64,000 bases of DNA, taken from contig JAULBX010015202.1 in NCBI GenBank assembly GCA_032358255.1, positions 29,391-93,390 on the forward strand. The letters run 5' to 3'. Position 1 is the stretch's first letter. Every line of letters begins with the position of its first letter. The DNA comes from Heterotrichella gracilis. Lineage: Eukaryota; Sar; Xanthophyceae; Tribonematales; Xanthonemataceae. The notes under the pieces were generated by a model. That model worked only from the letters and a program-made list of their open reading frames with translations, made no database searches and had not been told where the DNA came from. Made by a program: the position numbers and the translations under genes. Shown here in pieces: positions 46,301-58,900 of this stretch.

Positions 46301-47600
46301 CACTGACGGACAGGCGCAGCGCTTCTGGACAATGGCGCCGCTTGCACTTGGTGTGTATCACGTATTTGTGGCACATTTCCCACACCACGAGCCTGTGGCT
46401 TGGCTGCAACCGCATCCCCGCGCCTGGTGCCTATGGTGCCTATGTGCTTATTTTGCCAAATGTACAATACATGTTTAGCATGATACACGATACACCTTAG
46501 CCTTGGACACTTAGCACACAACTGCCATGCCCTCATTTACCTTATTACCCTACCCACACCCCTGGTAGGTTTTGACCCACAGATGTGGCTTATGCACTTT
46601 GTATGGCGGCGCTGTGCAGGGGTACGGGTGCGCAGTGGGGAGCTGGCGCACCGGATGGGCCCAGGGGGTTCATTACAGCTGAAGGGCGCCGTGGCGGGAG
46701 TAGCGGGAGCCTAGGGAGCCTCATGACGATCATCAGGGTACACTCGGTAAGCATGCATGGTGGGGGTTTAAGCGCAGGCATGGCGGGGTGTGCCTGGTGT
46801 ATATATCATGTCATGTGGCGCAGCCCATGTGGTGGCCAGGTGGGGGCGAACCAGGGGCCGCAACGGGGGGCCCAAAGGGGCGCAACGGCCACAAGGGGGA
46901 GCGCAGCAGCTGTAGGTGGGTAAGGGGGTGGGGGCGAGGATAGCGGGGTCACTCATGTATGGCAGGTTAAAAAGGCATGGGTGCTATTCTAGCTATGCTC
47001 ATGATGACGCCGGATGGGTGTGGGGCTGGCTGCCACGGCAGCTTGCGTGAGCACCAGAGCACATGTAAGCCTGGGGTATCTGCTAGCCGTAATGTCGACA
47101 CCAAATGTGTCGAGGTATCTTGGGTGGCAATGTGCCAAGAAACAATACTGTATCCCCTGTTGTGTCTCATACATATGTGCATCGTTTATGACAAAATTGC
47201 AAGCATTATGTCTGTTTATCGCTTAACCACAAAAGACTGTAAAATTGCAAGTAAATTATTTGCATGACAGAAAGGTAAACAATTTAGTTGTTTAATAACA
47301 ACTAAAGTAACAACTTTAAATCATGTAGTTATTTAAATATTTTTTTCCTGCGTATATCAGGAAATCAAAGTAATTTTGTACATGCGTTTCAACAAAACAG
47401 CCAGAGTAGTGGTGGTAAGTACAATGTACTATCTCCCCCCTCTTTTCCCCCGTTTTTTCAGCTGGTGCTGGTTTGTTTGGCGAGCTGCTGCAGCCAGTGC
47501 AAAGCCAACGCCGCCCTCAGCGGGGTTAGGGCCCATGCAAAATTGTAAAATTCACGTCCACAATTGCATGAATCATACCGAGATTTATGTACGGTAAATA
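43322..47600. other. Gene-poor tract
   Basis: No supported gene. An exon-like stretch lies at 43778-44008 (preceded by CTTGCAG, followed by GTGAGG) encoding an Arg/Ala-rich frame (YRRAQLAQRGCTWRGRRARA). Others at about 44760-44957 and 46577-46713 are equally isolated. ATGCATGCAT-type motifs occur at 44436-44470 and 45088-45103. Confidence 0.3.
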
Positions 47601-47606
47601 CCTTGT

Positions 47607-48086
47607 ATGTTTCCGCAGTATAAACATATAACAGGGGAAAACATTTTCATTGGCAATTATCTGCACACTGCAAAGGTTTGCAGGACAGTCGCTGTGCAAA
47701 TCACGTGTTTGCGCCATGATTCAGAATGCTCAGTCGGAGTTTTGGCGCTGACTTGCTTTCCTTGCACAGCACTTTGCTGCAAACCTTTTCAGTGCGCTCA
47801 GGTTGATGGTTGTCAAATTACCTGTGCCTTGCCACCTTTGACAATATGCTCCACACTGCAATTTATGGAACCTATCAATTTGTATTATTGCTACAATACA
47901 TTTGGTCACCACTTGTACCCTCCCCAATGCAAAACATGCTGTACATGGTGCACCATTTTGCACAGTGCACCCGTTTTTATAATTATGACTTGCTGCCAGT
48001 GTGTACAGTGTGTAAGATGCACCACCAGGTGCCACTTTTATGTAAGTTTAAACCCTGCTGGTCAGTCTAATTTGTGTTTGCATTGA
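47607..48086 (+). CDS. Doubtful Cys-rich open frame (159 codons)
   Basis: An ATG-started frame encoding a Cys-rich product (for example TCCQCVQCVRCTTRCHFY). It is unusually long for this AT-balanced stretch, but it overlaps a nested inverted repeat and an opposite-strand open frame. I recognise no family, and chance or an ncRNA is at least as likely. Confidence 0.15.
   Translation: MFPQYKHITGENIFIGNYLHTAKVCRTVAVQITCLRHDSECSVGVLALTCFPCTALCCKPFQCAQVDGCQITCALPPLTICSTLQFMEPINLYYCYNTFGHHLYPPQCKTCCTWCTILHSAPVFIIMTCCQCVQCVRCTTRCHFYVSLNPAGQSNLCLH
47672..47788. ncRNA. Nested inverted repeat able to form a long hairpin
   Basis: Three pairs nest in order: AAAGGTTTGCAG (47672-47683) with CTGCAAACCTTT (47777-47788), GCTGTGCAA (47691-47699) with TTGCACAGC (47762-47770), and GCGCCA (47711-47716) with TGGCGC (47743-47748). 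The unpaired gaps are of similar size on each side (7 and 6; 11 and 13), so one continuous bulged stem results. A structured RNA or a small foldback element is possible; expression is unknown. Confidence 0.35.
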
Positions 48087-49300
48087 TTGCATTATGCTGC
48101 CCAGCCCAGCACGCACACGTCTCCGCTATGCGCGCTCAAAGCGCCATAGGACTGGGATAAATGAAAACAACCTATGTTGAAAAGAAAATAATTTACAATG
48201 GAAAAAAGCCTATGGACAGGCAGAGGTTTTACACATTGAGTTAATTACATCTTAATTACACCTTACTACGTATAGGCGCACTCTCTATCTAAGTATAGGC
48301 ACACGCTTCCTATACCCTTCCCCAGGCTTGCGTTAGGTTAGCACCAGGTACAGCCAGCCATCCCAGCCTCGGGCAGCATATATGGCAATGCCACGCACAA
48401 TGGCATGCCCAGCCCAGCCCAGCCCAGCACAGCCATGGCCATGCGCACAGCCGACTCTGCCATGGCAGCCAGCGAGCACTAGTACTAGTAGCAGGCATCC
48501 AGCTAGCGTGCCCCAATTGCAGGTGGCACATGTGCGCCTGGGCCTGGGAGGGCTGCATGCTGCAGGGGCCACAGGGCCATGGTAGCTATGGTACCCAGCC
48601 AAGGCACCTCAGCCACCAGCCAGCGCACCAGCCAGGCCCTGGTGACCAGCTTCATCAGCTGCAGGGGGATGGCCAGGGCTGCTAGGAAATATGGAGCTGG
48701 GCTTCCCTGACCAGCTCCCGGGGATCCCGAGAGCGTGCGAAGCTCTCAGCGAAGATGATGTGCATGTAGTCCATGTGGTCCATGTGGGTACGTACCAGCT
48801 ACCTACCACACCAGAAGTACAGGCAGAGGGCCGCCGAGCTACCCTTGCCACAACGCACAGGCCGCAGCAGGAGGGCGCAAGAGGGTGGCCATGGCATGCA
48901 GCCCAGTGCCGTTCATCAGTAGCGTATGCCAGCATATCAGTAGCGTATGTGCTGCGCACCTGGTACACCTGTAGGTCTACCTCACATGCCTGCCTTGTCC
49001 ACCTGGCCGTGACCATGAGGCGACCTGGTCTATGCCTGGTCAAGCGCCTGCTTGCGGGCGGGATTAGCGGGGCGCGGCTGGGCAGCACAAGCCACTTGTG
49101 TGACACAACTCCAGGCCACACTGGGAGCACTGGGAGCCAGCTAGGTGAGTGGCCACTACGCCCAGGGCCGGAACTAGCAGGGAATATAGCTAGCAGGGCA
49201 CATGTGTATGTACCAGACACAAGGTATATGCGCGTTACATTCTACAAAATTACCTATTGCACCCTGATGACAGGTACACAGGTACCTAGTGCACCATTAC
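48087..49300. other. Gene-poor tract with a chance-like long frame
   Basis: A 212-codon ATG-started frame (48691-49329, +) lies opposite an almost equally long minus-strand frame. It carries a repeated ATGTGGTCCATGTGG-type segment near 48770 and shows no domain. I see nothing else that can be supported. Confidence 0.25.
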
Positions 49301-49692
49301 CTCGATTTTTGGCTTATTCATGCAAATAATATTTTTGGTAATAGGTCCCGAAAACTTTGCCCGGAAACAGTTTTTAATATTAAAATATTCGAGGAGGGTC
49401 TTGCAAATGTGCAACATTTCCGGGATGTTCACGGAGCAGAATTAGGTCCCGTGACCCAACGCACCCATAACTTGAGCTTGTCCGACCGCAACACTCAAGT
49501 CGATATATAGCGAACGACTATTCCGCGCGCAGCAGTGCCTCGGCCCTGAGGTTTATCCCCCTTGTGAAAACAAACGGGGAGGAACCACAGGCGGGCCATT
49601 AAAATACAATATTTTAATGTGCACGAAGAGGCAATAGTAGTGGTAAGATGTATTTTTGGTAGAAGATTGTACAACATTAAAAAATAATCTCA

Positions 49693-49786
49693 AAAATTTC
49701 AATTTAAAAATTCCACTTGTACTTCAATGAAATAAAAGTTAATTTCAATTTATAATTCCTCTTGTACTTCAATGAAATACAAGTTT
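49693..49786. repeat. About 47-bp tandem repeat, two units
   Basis: The unit begins AATTTCAATTTA and contains ACTTGTACTTCAATGAAATA. The second unit differs at a few positions (CCACTTG versus CCTCTTG). Confidence 0.9.
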
Positions 49787-49853
49787 TACAAGAAATATTA
49801 GACAGCCAATTTACGACAATTTTATTGTAATTGGTCAACAAAATCTGATGAAG

Positions 49854-50153
49854 TTAACAAGGGGCAACAAAGGTGTATTCCCCACCTCCCCACTTGTCAT
49901 GCAAGACAACCCCGTATTTAGGCGGGTTGTCCCTCGCCAATTGTCCAGAGGGAACAGATGCATCAATTGCGGGATATTTGGGGTCAGTTAATTGTTGGAG
50001 GCGGCATCGGCTGCAAGACATGTTCTTGGCAAAACTTAATCTCGCATGGTACACCTCAGATGCATTTATTACGAAGTAAGTTATGCGCAATTGCAGGGAT
50101 GGGAACTCTGCCCCCGGGGGCATCAATGATCCTGTACCTGCCAGGGAAATCAT
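49854..50153 (-). CDS. Doubtful 99-residue open frame in AT-rich island
   Basis: An ATG-started minus-strand frame with balanced composition, including SFAKNMSCSRCRLQQ and KYGVVLHDKWGGGEYTF. An internal acceptor-like CTGGCAG near 50140 means it could also be a terminal exon. No family is recognised. It may belong to the element that forms the AT-rich island. Confidence 0.25.
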   Translation of the reverse strand: MISLAGTGSLMPPGAEFPSLQLRITYFVINASEVYHARLSFAKNMSCSRCRLQQLTDPKYPAIDASVPSGQLARDNPPKYGVVLHDKWGGGEYTFVAPC

Positions 50154-52245
50154 ACAGATACTTGAGTAGCACCCTGTTTCTGACGGGAACTCACTTTGGG
50201 GGCTAGCCTACAGTGTCAACAGGTCTACGCTTCCTGCTACTTGCTGGTATAGCATGCAACGCCTGCACCTACTGCACCTGCCCTGCCCTGGCAAGGCCGC
50301 CTATGACAGCATGCAGCGATGCCTGCCATAGCCTGTAATGGCGCATATTTGGCACATCAGGCCAAGCTTGTGACATAAACCCTATGGGACTTAAAACTAC
50401 GGGACACAAAAACAACCAGAGTCATGTCTGCCACAAACTCACCACGAAGTTCAACTGAGTCAAAATTGCGTGCATGGCCCCAGTTGCTTTTAAAATGAAA
50501 TAAAACCTTTTCTATTGTAAGATGCACTCGAAATACAATTAATCTGTTAAATGAAGAAAAATGAAATTGCGTAAACGCTAGCGTAAGCTTGCAATTTGCC
50601 ACGTGATCGCTCACCTTGGGGTGCTCCGGGAGGACGCTAATATATTGTAAAGGTGAGAATCCACCGTTGCACGCATCTTCAGATAAATCAATGAATTACT
50701 GCCAGCTGGACATATTCAAATGAGTCTTCTCCAGTCCTTCTTGTAAACATCTTCTAAGTGCAACTTCATTGAAGAAACAATATTTCATTGTTAAAAGTAA
50801 GGGTGCACCCGCATGCGCCCTTTATAGCCCTGTTCCTGCGTCCCTTCCTCCTCTGCCTTTCCCCGCGAGATGGCTTCCCTGACTGACTCGTTTTTTGGTG
50901 GGGGCTATGCGTAATTGCTATGCCGCCTGATGCACGCCTTTGGCGTGTATTTATTTTAGTTCATTTATTTTAGTTTATTTATTTTATTTACTTTAAAATT
51001 TAGCTGAGATCAACCTTTTTGCAGTGCTGGTTAAGCACCGGCCGCCACAATGGCATTCTTTGTGCCAAAGTCAGTGACCGCCACCCCAGGGTTCACAATG
51101 CATCATGCAGCAGTGCACTGCGTTTTAAATTGCGTGCAGGGGCTGGCAGGGGAGGAAAAATGCATAAAGGGCGTCACTGGCACCAGCATCACCTGCCCAC
51201 CTGCACACCGCCAATGACCTTTTATAATTAAATCTCATTCACACATTTGTAAAATTATAGAAACCCAGACCGTCAAAGTTTGCATGACCTTGCAAGCCCG
51301 TCCAATCGGGTCCAATTTGTAACTGCTACTAGCATTGGCAATGCCTGGCCTGAGACAGACGTTACAACTGATCCCTGTGACACTGTCAGAGTCTGACCTG
51401 CTGCTTGCATGTGCTGCAGCAAGGTATCATGTGGTAGGGCATGCTTTTGTATATAGTTGATTTAATACATACTATGTCAATTTTAATGGTTTCTCACCGT
51501 GACCTACGTGTGACCCTGTTGAACAGGCCAGTGTTTACAATAACTGTCACTGTTGAACTGCAAGTACTGTATTAGCTGCTAGTCCATTTCCAATCCAATT
51601 TATTGACAACATTCAAGGAGCCGTCAGTGATGCAGTCTGTATATGATGTCTTTGGTTACAGACTGTTTGAATGCCACACTGCAGTGGTAACATGGCCCCT
51701 AAGCGCTGAGCGCGCTGGGGCGACGGAGGTACTCAACCCCATAGTAGCGCCAACCAGGATGGTGTCCGGCAGACATTGTCTGCTGTGCATTCCCAATCCT
51801 GCTGTTCAAGCACCCGCCACAGGGCAACACCACACACTCACACTGGGCAGGGTATACCACGCTTGGACAACCTGTGCAGTTTTGCACGCACTTGTCACGG
51901 CTGCTGCCCGTGCCTGACCCCACTGTACCCAATAGTGGTGCGCATAGCTATCACACTGGCGCATTGAGTGGGCCAGTGTGTTGAGGTGCATGTCAATAGC
52001 TGCCACTTCCGCCAGGTGCATGTCAAAGCAGTTCGGTAGGCATGCGGGGCAGGGGCACCAAACAGCGGCCAGGTTGGCTACAAGCCACAGGGGCTCTGCG
52101 CTCTACAGCTACCAGCTGGGTGCAACCCCACCTCTCCCCTTTCTATCCTCTGCCCTTTCTTTCCTCTCCCGCCCCGCCTGGATACCCTATCCATGTGCAG
52201 GCAGGGCGTGCAGGCACCCTGGATGGTCCCGCCGCCAAACGAGCT

Positions 52246-54949
52246 TCACCCCTTGAGCGCAACCCACTCCCCTTGCACCTCAAACTTGGAGCTCTGAGAC
52301 CACTGCGGCAAGGGCGGGGGCGGCGTCAGTACAGTAAGCATGCGCGGGGTGGTGGCGCAGGCAGGTGTGTACATGCGCAAGGGGTCGCTGGGAGCAACTG
52401 ATGAGCAAGTAGGTGTGGGTGTGGAGGTATGGGGCTAGGCTGCACCGCATTGCTGCCAGCTGCACAAGGCATATGTGGGTGATGCTGTGGCCCGTAGTGG
52501 GTGGAGGGACAGGTGGGTGGTGGCCTGTGTGGGTTGCCTGGGCGCACAGCACGTGTGGGCGCACGGCCACCTCACACACCCGTACTCCTCACATGCATGA
52601 CAGCCCATGCATGCAGCATGAACACACAGCACCACCGCCCACCAACACAAGCTGCCATTGCCATCGCCACCACCATCACCATCTAACACCCATACAGGTC
52701 TACCCCCACCCCCCACCCTGCACCCACCGTTTCCAACGCCTCCACCGTCAGTCCCGCAGCCTCCCCCGCCTCCCGCCCCACCCCCTTGAGGATGCGCTTC
52801 ACAAGCTTGGTCACTTTCAGCCGCTGGCCTGACACGCCCTGCAGCTGGGAGACGCCAAGCTTCTTCCATTTGATCGCCTTCCCTCCTGTGCTGGCGACTG
52901 CTTCCCCCCCTTGCTCCTCCTCCTCCTGTTTTTGCTTCTTGTGCTTGCTGCCGCCAGCCTTGTCCACTGCCTTGCCCTCCTTGCCACGCTTATTTTCCCC
53001 CTTGCTGCTGTCGTTCTCAACACCCTCCCCGCTGCCTGCTTCAGGTGTCAACCCCTTGCCACCAGCACTGCCATTGGCTACATGGCCAGCACTACCTGCA
53101 GCCTCTGCCACCTCCCCCTCCCCATCCACGCCAGGTTGCTCCCCTTGCTTGGCGTCGCCAGTCTGGGCCCCATTCTTGGCAGCCAGTGCAGCTTTGGCCT
53201 GCAGGGGGGTGATGGCACGGAGAGATGATGAGAGGGGGGGGCTTGCGCATGTGTACACAAGGGCATGGCCACCAAGGGTGGCTGCGCAGGTGGCTTCCTG
53301 TTGGCTCGAATTGTATGCAGTAAGGCAGCTGCAACAAGAGCAAACTGGCGCCAGCTCATGTCACCAATGGGACAGAAGCATGGGATGATGAGACTGGCAC
53401 CTACCCTAATGTCCCAGGACGTGTTGAAATCACCTGGCAATGTTTACTCTTTTCACCTACTTTGTAAACCCAGCCACTCATATTTGACGAGTACATTGGC
53501 CACAAGGTGCAAGCAGCCATCCCCACTCCCCACCCATCCTCACCCTGCGCTTGTGCTTGGCACCCCCTGCATGCCCCACTAGCGTCTCCCGGCTGGTGCA
53601 CGCCACGTTGCACACGCTGCAGCGCCAGGGGGGCGAGGTGGACAGGAACTCGGCCCCAGTGGCTCCAGCGCTGTTGCTTGCACCTTGCGCCTGTGCCTCG
53701 CCCCCTGCGGGTGCGCCATCATAGAACCCCTTTGATGCATACCCGCCTGGCTTGGTCGCCCCCTGGGCGTACTTCTCGTGCTCCGTCACGCAGCTGGTGT
53801 GGTCCTGGGGGGGGGGGGGGACGGGGCACAGGGTCATGTGATGGTGTGACGGTGGCATGCACGTGTAGGCCACAGCAGTTGAGGCAGGCGGTAGCCGAAC
53901 GCTTGTCACCCAGGGACAACAGCACTGCGGACCAGGCATGTGCCACACGACGCTCGGTCTAGTGCCTTGCCGCGCTTCTACCAGGCAGTGGCAATGGCAC
54001 CAAAACACCTGGCAACCAACCAACTACTGCCATTAAGCGACCAGCACCCCCAGGGCCCCTGTGACCTGCCCCCTGTGCGTTCACCTTGACTGTTGCCCTG
54101 TCAAACACCCTGCTGCAGTCGATGCACGTGAAGGAGCGCGCGCTGCACGAGTACAGGTGCTGGGCCACCTTGGGCTGCAGGGGAGGAAGAGGGGGTAAGG
54201 GGACAGGTCGCAGGGGTAAGGGGAGAAGGGGGCAGACAGGGAGGGGTGAACAGTGGGGTGTGGAGTGCACTGGGAGGGATTAACAGGGAAGGTGCTGGTA
54301 CTGCGCTTGGTACTGCGTGATGGTGCTCTGTGCATGGTGGACGGGCCAGACAAGCATCTGCTAGCTGTGTTGGGTGGGCCCCTGGCTAAGCGTGGATGGC
54401 CTAGGAATTTTTGCACGCCTCCTTGGTGGTGTGGGGTGGCCAATCCCTGGTGGCGTGTGTGGGGTGCAGGTCCCAGTCCGGGCAGCAGTGGCTGGGGAGT
54501 GGGGTGCAGAGGGTAGTGAGGCGGTGGGCTATGGCACCAGACATGGACTACGGCGCATGTTGTGCGCGGAATGATGTTTCTGTTGGTGCATGTACTGGTA
54601 TGCTAGCTGTGTGATACAGCTGCGTTACTGTCTCCTGTATAGGCCAGGCTAGCGCCACCCCCTGCCCCTACCCACGTTGGTGGGGGCGGTGTGCAGTCAC
54701 ACTAGAGCTTGGAAGCCACACGGTAACCAAGAAAGGATGCAATGGTGGTAGCAACGGACTTGAGAACGGCGCAAGAGCAGGGGTGGAGGGAGGCGGCCGC
54801 AGCCGGCATGCGGCAGGATGCGGGGAGCGATTATGCATGCATGCATATGCCGTTGGGGCGATACACACTTACAGTTCTTATAACCTTCATTCAGCAACGC
54901 TCACCTTTTTTATACTGTCCCCACAGTCGTCGCAGTAGAACCACACCAT
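52246..54949 (-). CDS. LYAR: LYAR-type nucleolar zinc-finger protein
   Basis: Five exons on the minus strand: 54905..54949, 54085..54174, 53544..53804, 52728..53198, 52246..52302; 307 residues. The N-terminus MVWFYCDDCGDSIKK, then PKVAQHLYSC, FTCIDCSRVF and DHTSCVTEHEKY form the paired LYAR-type C2HC fingers diagnostic of this family. A further C2H2 finger of the U1/matrin type (CSVC, GH, KH at about 107-128) follows. The middle is Lys/Glu-rich and low-complexity (KHKKQKQEEEE). The C-terminus IKWKKLGVSQLQ, LKVTKLVKRIL and SSKFEVQGEWVALKG matches the conserved LYAR tail. LYAR proteins work in the nucleolus in rRNA transcription and pre-rRNA processing. Exon 1 encodes only 15 residues but reads perfectly into exon 2. 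The gene is divergent from the phosphorylase gene, with about 1 kb between starts. Confidence 0.92.
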
Positions 54950-55951
54950 CGGCAGCAAAGGCGTTCACGCGCAGTCAGATAGCAAGAAGGATACCGTCTA
55001 AAGTTCGGTTTCTGTGTTGCAGTACGTGGGCATTAAAGTGCCACCTCTGTCAAACGCTGCAAATACTTGCACCCCCACCTGCACCTGCAACAAGAGATAT
55101 CGAGCCGGAATGGGTGTGCCCTAGAGCTCTGGCTCGGCTCGCCACCCCGTTTTCATCCCCATATCAACACTCCCACACTCCCACACCCCTATACAGCCCC
55201 TACATCACATGTATGCTATGTTGTTGTGCTGTCTTCAGCGCTCAGCCACCTATCACCTGCAACCACCACTGTTGACAACTGTGTGGGGGTGGTGTGCACT
55301 TGGCACTTGCCACTGGGCACTGGACCTATGCATCCCAACCGCTGACGGGGACCATGGGTGCACACGTCCGTGATGGCGAAAGAGCGCGACTTGAGCCGTT
55401 CTATTAGGTGGCGTCAGCTGCACGCCACTTGCGAGTGCGGTAGCTTAGCAAAGCTTGCGCTTTTGCGGCAGTAGGTGGGTAATGCATGCCCAGCGCATGT
55501 CGTTAGTATTGCCCCGGAGTTAGACCACGCTTACCTTTCATGACCGCGCGGTATGAACATGGTGATACCGTAATCACACATTTACACTCTTTCACACGCA
55601 ATAACTGCTGAATGCGTGCACCTGCAGACCGCCACATTTTGGCGCCATTCAAGCTGCCCACCGACACGTGCTTGACTTCCCCAGCCCCACCAGGTGCACA
55701 CCCCTTGACATTGGAATGGGGATACCTGCCTGCCGCTGCAGTAAATACACTGTGCCCATCCCAGACAGCCCTTGGTGCATCCATGTCGCATGGCTGTGTG
55801 ATCCATGCCCACCAATCCCATTGGCATTGTTGCCATGCCATGCCATCACGCTTGTCCTGCTGTACAGGAGCCTTCCCGCACCAGCCTGAGGGTGGTACCA
55901 TACTTATCTCGTAGGGCAACTGCTCCTCCTGGCAGCGTTGTCAGGCAAACA
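54950..55951. promoter_or_regulatory. Divergent intergenic region (LYAR / phosphorylase)
   Basis: About 1.0 kb between two divergent ATGs. No clear core promoter element was seen. An ATGCATGCAT-type palindrome lies just inside the LYAR gene's first intron (54832-54850). The final 100 bases before 55952 are GC-rich. Confidence 0.35.
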
Positions 55952-58900
55952 ATGACCTCCCCTCGCCCCACCACCACCACCCGTGTCCCATTTGCGGGGC
56001 ACCTGCTCCCTCCCCTCCTCCTCCTGCTCCTCCTCTCCCCACCGCCCTGCCACTCTGTCCCCATTGGCAGATCACCGTTCACCACCCTGGCAGCCACCAC
56101 CCACCAGCAGCCGATACCAGCCACCACCCCAGCCCAAGGGGGAAACAGCACCACACCACACCGGGGGGCGGATGGCATCCAGTCAGAAGGGGAGGAACCA
56201 GAGGACCTGTGCCGCCTGTGGGGCCCGCTGGACCACGTGACTGTGCTGGGGGTGGCGGACGATGGAACCTACTCAGGGGTGTCTGAGTTTGAGTACTATG
56301 TGCGCCGCATGACGCACCAGCGGCGCCTGCCCTCCGAGTATTGCCTCTACGTGGTGCGCACCCCTTGGCCCACAATCATTGCAAGGGTTCCAATTCCTGC
56401 AAGAATGCATGCATCTCCTGCTGTACAGTCCTGCATGCAGGTGCAAAGCATGCTTACTTGACTACACTTGGCGGGGTGTTGTGGTGCAGACCCATCCATG
56501 CATTCCATGCGCATGGCGCATTCCCCATCCCATCCCCTTGGAATGCATGCTTGGAATGCGCCATGCAAACCCTGTGCGGGGTTCACATGGCTTCAGTGCT
56601 ACATGCCCACCGCCGATCGACACACCATGGCTGCTCGTTCACAAGCAACGCAACTGCACACATCCCATTTGAGTGCCCGCGGGGGGGCGTGGCTGGGCAC
56701 TGTTGCTCGGGAGCCACTCAAATCACCCCCCGCACACTCACACCAGTGCCCCACCGCCACCTCTCCACCCTCCAGGTTGTTGGCCTGCTCCTCCAGCAGC
56801 AGGTGATGGTGGTGGCCAGCGGCATAGGACCCACCACCGCAGCAGCCTGCATGATGGAGGTGCTGCGCTGCGCAAAAGGTGGTGTGGCGGAGGTGGTGTG
56901 GAGCGGCACTGCGGGCTTCTCCCCACAAATAGGCGGCATCGTCACCCCCCCTGACTGCGCCGCGGCCAACCCGCGCACCGACGTGGTGCGCATGGGCGAC
57001 ATGTGCGTGTCCCCCCTGTCCTTCAACTACATGTGCCACAAGGGGGATTGGGTGGACACCTGCGGGGGGTACCCCAACCTGTGCTATGACGAGCCCTATG
57101 AGTATGGGCCTGAGGCTGAGCTGTTGTTTGGACGATGTATGTTCACCTCAGGGAGGGGCATGGAGGGTAGCGTGGCGCTGAGTGATGAGGTGATAGAGGC
57201 GGCCAGGGGAGGAGGGGAGGGGGATTACCCGCCACGCACACAATACCTGACAGGTGGGTGGGGGCATAAGATGGTCAGCAAATGAGTGGTGCGGGGTGCA
57301 TGGTTGGGCAATGCACATTTCATGCGTGCAAGGGACTCATGCACCATGCTGCCTGGGCCATTGGCGATGCAGCAGCTGCAGCACAAGCTGTTCATCTGGA
57401 CAATGCCTGGCAGTCTGCAGCTTTGCCACCCCTTAGTCAAGGGTGGGGTGGGTGGCTGGGGCCACCCAACATACGCGCCTCACTGCAAATTCATACGCAC
57501 CCCCCTTTTTTCTCCCTTACAACCCTACTCCCCTTGTGTTTGCCCCCCAGGCTACGAGGGCGCCTACTGGTCTGCCGCAGCCAATGGCACCGGCGTGCCC
57601 TACGACTACTTCCCTGAAACCCCCCCTAGGGTATTTGGCTACCACCAGTGTCTGGAGTCCGATGGCCAGGAGATGGCCTCAGGTGCCCCCTACGAGCTCA
57701 AGGCACGGCAGTGCAGCGCTAGGGCCATCAACCGGCACTTCAACAGCAGTGTGGGGGCGGGGGGGGTGGTGGCGGTCATGGCGATGGAGGCAGTGGGGGT
57801 GGCACAGGTGGGGGGTGGGGGTGGGTGGCAGGGGGATGTCATGATTTATGGAGTGGCAATTGCAGGTGGTTGCACAGGTGATAGATGTGGGTAGGTGGAA
57901 AGGTGGTGCTGGCTGGTGGCAAGGGAGGTGGGGAGGCCATGGCTACAACCCCTATCTTTTGGCACAAGGTGTGGAGTGTGAGGTGCAACGTGAAGCTGCT
58001 CTCTAGCTGCTCCCCTTGCACTGGCACAGCAAGGGGGTGGCCACAAGGATGGTGGCGCATGCCGTGTCCAGTGATGACATGCATGGTCCACCCATGTAGG
58101 GATTCGGTTGAACATGCACCGCTCCACATGGGTCGGGCCCCCTATGCTATCGCATCGCTCACACAATCCTGTTGGCGAAACCCAGAATTAAAGGCAGTGC
58201 TGTCGGATAAACAGCAGCAGCAGGGTTGAAGGTCTGTATCTGTGGCCTCCTGCGCAGGTGATAGAGGTGTACAACCGGCGCCGCCATCGCCCCGTGCGCG
58301 CCACCTTCATGCGGGCTGCCTCCAACTACCTCATGGCGCCACTGGCCACACACAGGCACACAGGTGGGGGGGATGCGTGTGGTGTGGCGGTGGGGGGTCT
58401 TGTGACTTGTGCATGTAGGCTGGCCTACCATGTGCCCAGCATGTGTGGCAGATGGGGTGTGATCAAAACGCAGAGGGTGGATCAGATGGCATACGCTGGC
58501 AGCAGCTGGCGCCAGGAGGTCATTGGGACAGGCTGTGGGATTTGGCAATTGCGCAACTGGCACCCCACGCAGACGCTGCACGGTGGGGTAACCTGTTCTT
58601 GTCCAAGTGATCATGCGCAGTGTGCCGCACCTCTTGTGTGTGGCAGGCTGCACCTGTGCCACCCGCATGCGCGTGGCCATGTGCCCACGTATTGGATAAC
58701 TGCAGCGCCCCGCATGCGTTGGCCAATGACATGTGAGTCCCTGTTCCCATCTGGCACCACCACCACCACCACCACCAGTGTCCCTGAAACCCATTCCCCC
58801 CCCCCCGCCCCTGCAGGCAGCACCCAGTCTCTTGATGGCGTGTGGCGCTACGCCCCTGTGCCCGCATACGACGCCCCCCTGGGCTACCGCTACGCCATAT

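Larger units (their letters stand above)
49301..52245. other. AT-rich island ending before LYAR
   Basis: From about 49310 to 51700 the sequence is clearly AT-rich, unlike either flank. It carries a tandem repeat (49693-49786) and minus-strand frames (49854-50153 and about 50357-50614) whose residue composition looks protein-like but matches nothing I know. From 51700 it returns to the GC-rich background. An inserted element is the likely origin. Confidence 0.4.

Noticed and set aside
48691-49329. 212-codon plus-strand open frame as a gene
   Set aside because: The opposite strand is open over almost the same interval. The product has no domain and includes micro-repeats; chance is the better explanation.
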